Shown here piece by piece: positions 5,796 through 7,075 of a stretch of DNA of 7,075 bases (position 1 is its first letter; the number at the start of each line of letters is the position of its first letter). Made by a program: the position numbers and the translations under genes. Under the pieces are notes generated by a model that had not been told where the DNA came from, made no database searches, and was given only the letters and a program-made list of their open reading frames with translations. The DNA is taken from positions 233,021 through 240,095 of the forward strand of contig CP070743.1 of the NCBI GenBank assembly GCA_020348185.1, given 5' to 3'. The DNA comes from Nitrospirota bacterium (GTDB lineage: Bacteria > Nitrospirota > Nitrospiria > Nitrospirales > UBA8639).

Positions 5796-6884
5796 ATGGC
5801 TCGTTTCCTTGTTTTCATCGGCATACTTCTGTCCTTTCATGGCTTTCCTTGCTCGGCATCGACTAATGCCCATGCCGAGCGTCAACCGTCCTTTCTTATA
5901 AGTAATACAACGGGTTTAACACCGGGTGAACAGGCCACGATATCGGTTTTTAAAAAGGCTACCCGCTCGGTCGTTTACATCACCAACAATGCGATTCGTC
6001 AAGATTTATGGTCACTCAATACGTTTGAGGTACCCCAAGGTTCGGGGTCAGGCTTCATATGGGATACCCGGGGGCATATCGTCACCAACTTCCATGTCGT
6101 TTACGGTGCTGATGCCATTCAAATCGTTTTAGATGATCAAACGTCTTATGACGCCAAAATCGTGGGGGTGGATCCTGACCATGACCTCGCCGTGCTACAA
6201 GTTCAGGCCCCAAAACACAAACTGGTGCCCCTAGCGTTAGGAAACTCTCAGAATTTACAGGTCGGGCAGCAAGTGTTAGCCATTGGCAATCCCTTTGGCC
6301 TGGATCACACACTCACAACCGGTGTCGTCAGTGCCCTGGGTCGATCCATCAAGTCAGTCACGAATCGGACCATCGAGGGGGTCATTCAAACCGATGCCGC
6401 CATAAATCCAGGGAACTCCGGGGGGCCTTTGCTGGATAGTGCCGGTCGACTCATTGGAGTCAATACGCAAATCATCAGTCCCAGCGGAGCATTCGCTGGA
6501 ATCGGATTCGCCGTTCCGGTTCAAATGGTGAATCGAATAGTCCCGCAAATTGTCAAATACGGAAAAGTGATTCGACCGGGATTCGGAATCAGTTTAATCC
6601 CAGAGCGAATCTCAGCACGGTGGGGCATTAAGGGTCTGGCCATCGCCAAAGTACAAAAAGGAAGTTCTGCCGACCGGGCTGGACTGAAACCCGCCAGAAA
6701 AACCTCCCGGGGACGAATTCACCTGGGGGACATTATTCAAACGGTTGATGGGGAACCGGTTCGCTCCTTTGATGATCTGGCCAGAATTCTTGATCGGCAC
6801 CAGGTCGGAGACACAGTGCCCATTGGAATTCGTCGGAACAAACGCACACATACTCTCTCCATTAAGCTCCAAGCCATTAATTGA
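5796..6884 (+). CDS. Secreted trypsin-like serine protease with one PDZ domain, HtrA/Deg family
   Basis: This is a periplasmic or extracytoplasmic quality-control protease that degrades misfolded proteins. From ATG 5796 it has 362 residues. MARFLVFIGILLSFHGFPCSA is a signal peptide with likely cleavage near residue 21; the cysteine is not in a lipobox. The S1 protease domain follows with catalytic H100 (TNFHVV), D130 (HDLAVL) and S208 (GNSGGP), plus IGNPFGLDHTLTTG at 163-176. A single PDZ domain spans roughly 260-355, with HLGDIIQTVDGEPV in its core. One PDZ domain is the DegS/HhoA/Deg1 layout rather than two-PDZ DegP. The protease core (QGSGSGF, NPFGLDHTLTTG, LLDSAGRLIGVNT) is strikingly like plant and cyanobacterial Deg1/Hho proteins as I remember them. 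TTG 5772 would add eight residues and a longer n-region; neither start has a strong ribosome-binding site. It is convergent with clpB. Confidence 0.92.
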   Translation: MARFLVFIGILLSFHGFPCSASTNAHAERQPSFLISNTTGLTPGEQATISVFKKATRSVVYITNNAIRQDLWSLNTFEVPQGSGSGFIWDTRGHIVTNFHVVYGADAIQIVLDDQTSYDAKIVGVDPDHDLAVLQVQAPKHKLVPLALGNSQNLQVGQQVLAIGNPFGLDHTLTTGVVSALGRSIKSVTNRTIEGVIQTDAAINPGNSGGPLLDSAGRLIGVNTQIISPSGAFAGIGFAVPVQMVNRIVPQIVKYGKVIRPGFGISLIPERISARWGIKGLAIAKVQKGSSADRAGLKPARKTSRGRIHLGDIIQTVDGEPVRSFDDLARILDRHQVGDTVPIGIRRNKRTHTLSIKLQAIN

Positions 6885-6899
6885 CCGGCGCCCGGACAA
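6881..6899. repeat. Hairpin over the stop codon of the protease gene
   Basis: TTG (6881-6883) pairs with CAA (6897-6899) and CCGG (6885-6888) with CCGG (6892-6895), with an A-A mismatch and a CGC loop. The TGA stop (6882-6884) is inside the stem. It is GC-rich and compact but lacks a T-run. It may protect the 3' end or slow polymerase between the two convergent genes. Confidence 0.4.
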
Positions 6900-6935
6900 C
6901 CATTCAAAGATCAAAGAGATGCCGATTCGAAGAGT

Positions 6936-6963
6936 AAGATGGAATTGTCATCTTTATCCTTTT
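6936..6963 (+). terminator. Possible weak terminator between htrA-like gene and clpB
   Basis: AAGATG (6936-6941) and CATCTT (6949-6954) can pair around a 7-nt loop, followed on the plus strand by TATCCTTTT. The stem is only 6 bp and low in GC, and it overlaps the clpB stop codon, so this is a tentative call for ending the rightward transcript. Confidence 0.3.
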
Positions 6964-7075
6964 GGGACCACAACCACCTGCCCGTCTTGGAAATCTACGG
7001 TAACCGTGTCGCCGTCCTTCGCCTCTCCCTTGACCAACAAACGGGAGAGAGGGTTTTCAATATGATGTTGAATAA
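6954..7075 (-). CDS. clpB: ATP-dependent chaperone ClpB, C-terminal end (cut by window edge)
   Basis: ClpB is the cytoplasmic AAA+ disaggregase that works with DnaK/DnaJ/GrpE to rescue aggregated proteins after heat stress. Only the last 39 residues are in the window. They read IQHHIENPLSRLLVKGE, then AKDGDTVTVDFQDGQVVVV and PKG before the TAA at 6956-6954. The IENPLxRLLVKGE strand and the GDTVTVD turn are typical of the small C-terminal domain after the second AAA+ module in ClpB. ClpA and ClpC end differently, and the match is close enough to separate them. The gene converges on the secreted protease gene, with 69 nt between the stop codons. Nothing can be said of its start or heat-shock control, which lie outside the window. 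Confidence 0.9.
   Translation of the reverse strand, partial: IQHHIENPLSRLLVKGEAKDGDTVTVDFQDGQVVVVPKG

Noticed and set aside
5796..5880. Lipoprotein signal in the protease (cysteine after FHGFP)
   Set aside because: GFPC does not fit a lipobox: no Leu/Val at -3 and no Ala/Gly/Ser at -1. An ordinary signal peptide fits better.

Overview
The window reads as ordinary bacterial chromosome of about 50% GC, most likely Gram-negative. It encodes a very large AsmA-type envelope protein and a secreted HtrA/Deg protease. The gene content and protein flavour remind me of Nitrospirota (Nitrospira-like), but that is an impression from memory and no marker gene here proves it. I see no rRNA, tRNA, transposase, phage gene or CRISPR array.

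Left part, minus strand (1-3734): the 5' end of mtnA (methionine salvage, 1-238) is cut by the window edge. It lies 115 nt downstream of a 1126-residue AsmA-family gene (354-3734). The gap between them holds short degenerate repeats, including four tandem GAAACNN heptamers. A 15-mer from this tract recurs about 100 nt upstream of the AsmA gene, so related repeats flank that gene on both sides.

Middle (3735-4410): a 676-nt divergent intergenic region. It is AT-rich in its central part and full of short inverted repeats, with no convincing protein gene. It contains a cluster of small palindromes upstream of the AsmA gene, a CCCC/GGGG hairpin of dispersed-repeat type, an A7-C-T7 tract, a 12-bp stem-loop at 4169-4198, and a good sigma70-type promoter (4330-4359) firing to the right.

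Right part, plus strand (4411-6884): an HD-domain protein that looks like a degenerate HD-GYP phosphohydrolase is followed, nearly overlapping, by a YjbQ-family protein. About 60 nt further on is a secreted single-PDZ trypsin-like protease of the HtrA/Deg family. All three could be served by the 4330-4359 promoter. The window ends with the C-terminus of ClpB on the minus strand (6954-7075), convergent with the protease gene.

Two of the complete genes, together with the ClpB fragment, concern envelope or protein quality control: AsmA-like lipid/outer-membrane homeostasis, the HtrA protease and the ClpB disaggregase. The least understood part is the HD/YjbQ pair and the structured intergenic region before it. 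I found no clear new defence or mobile system.
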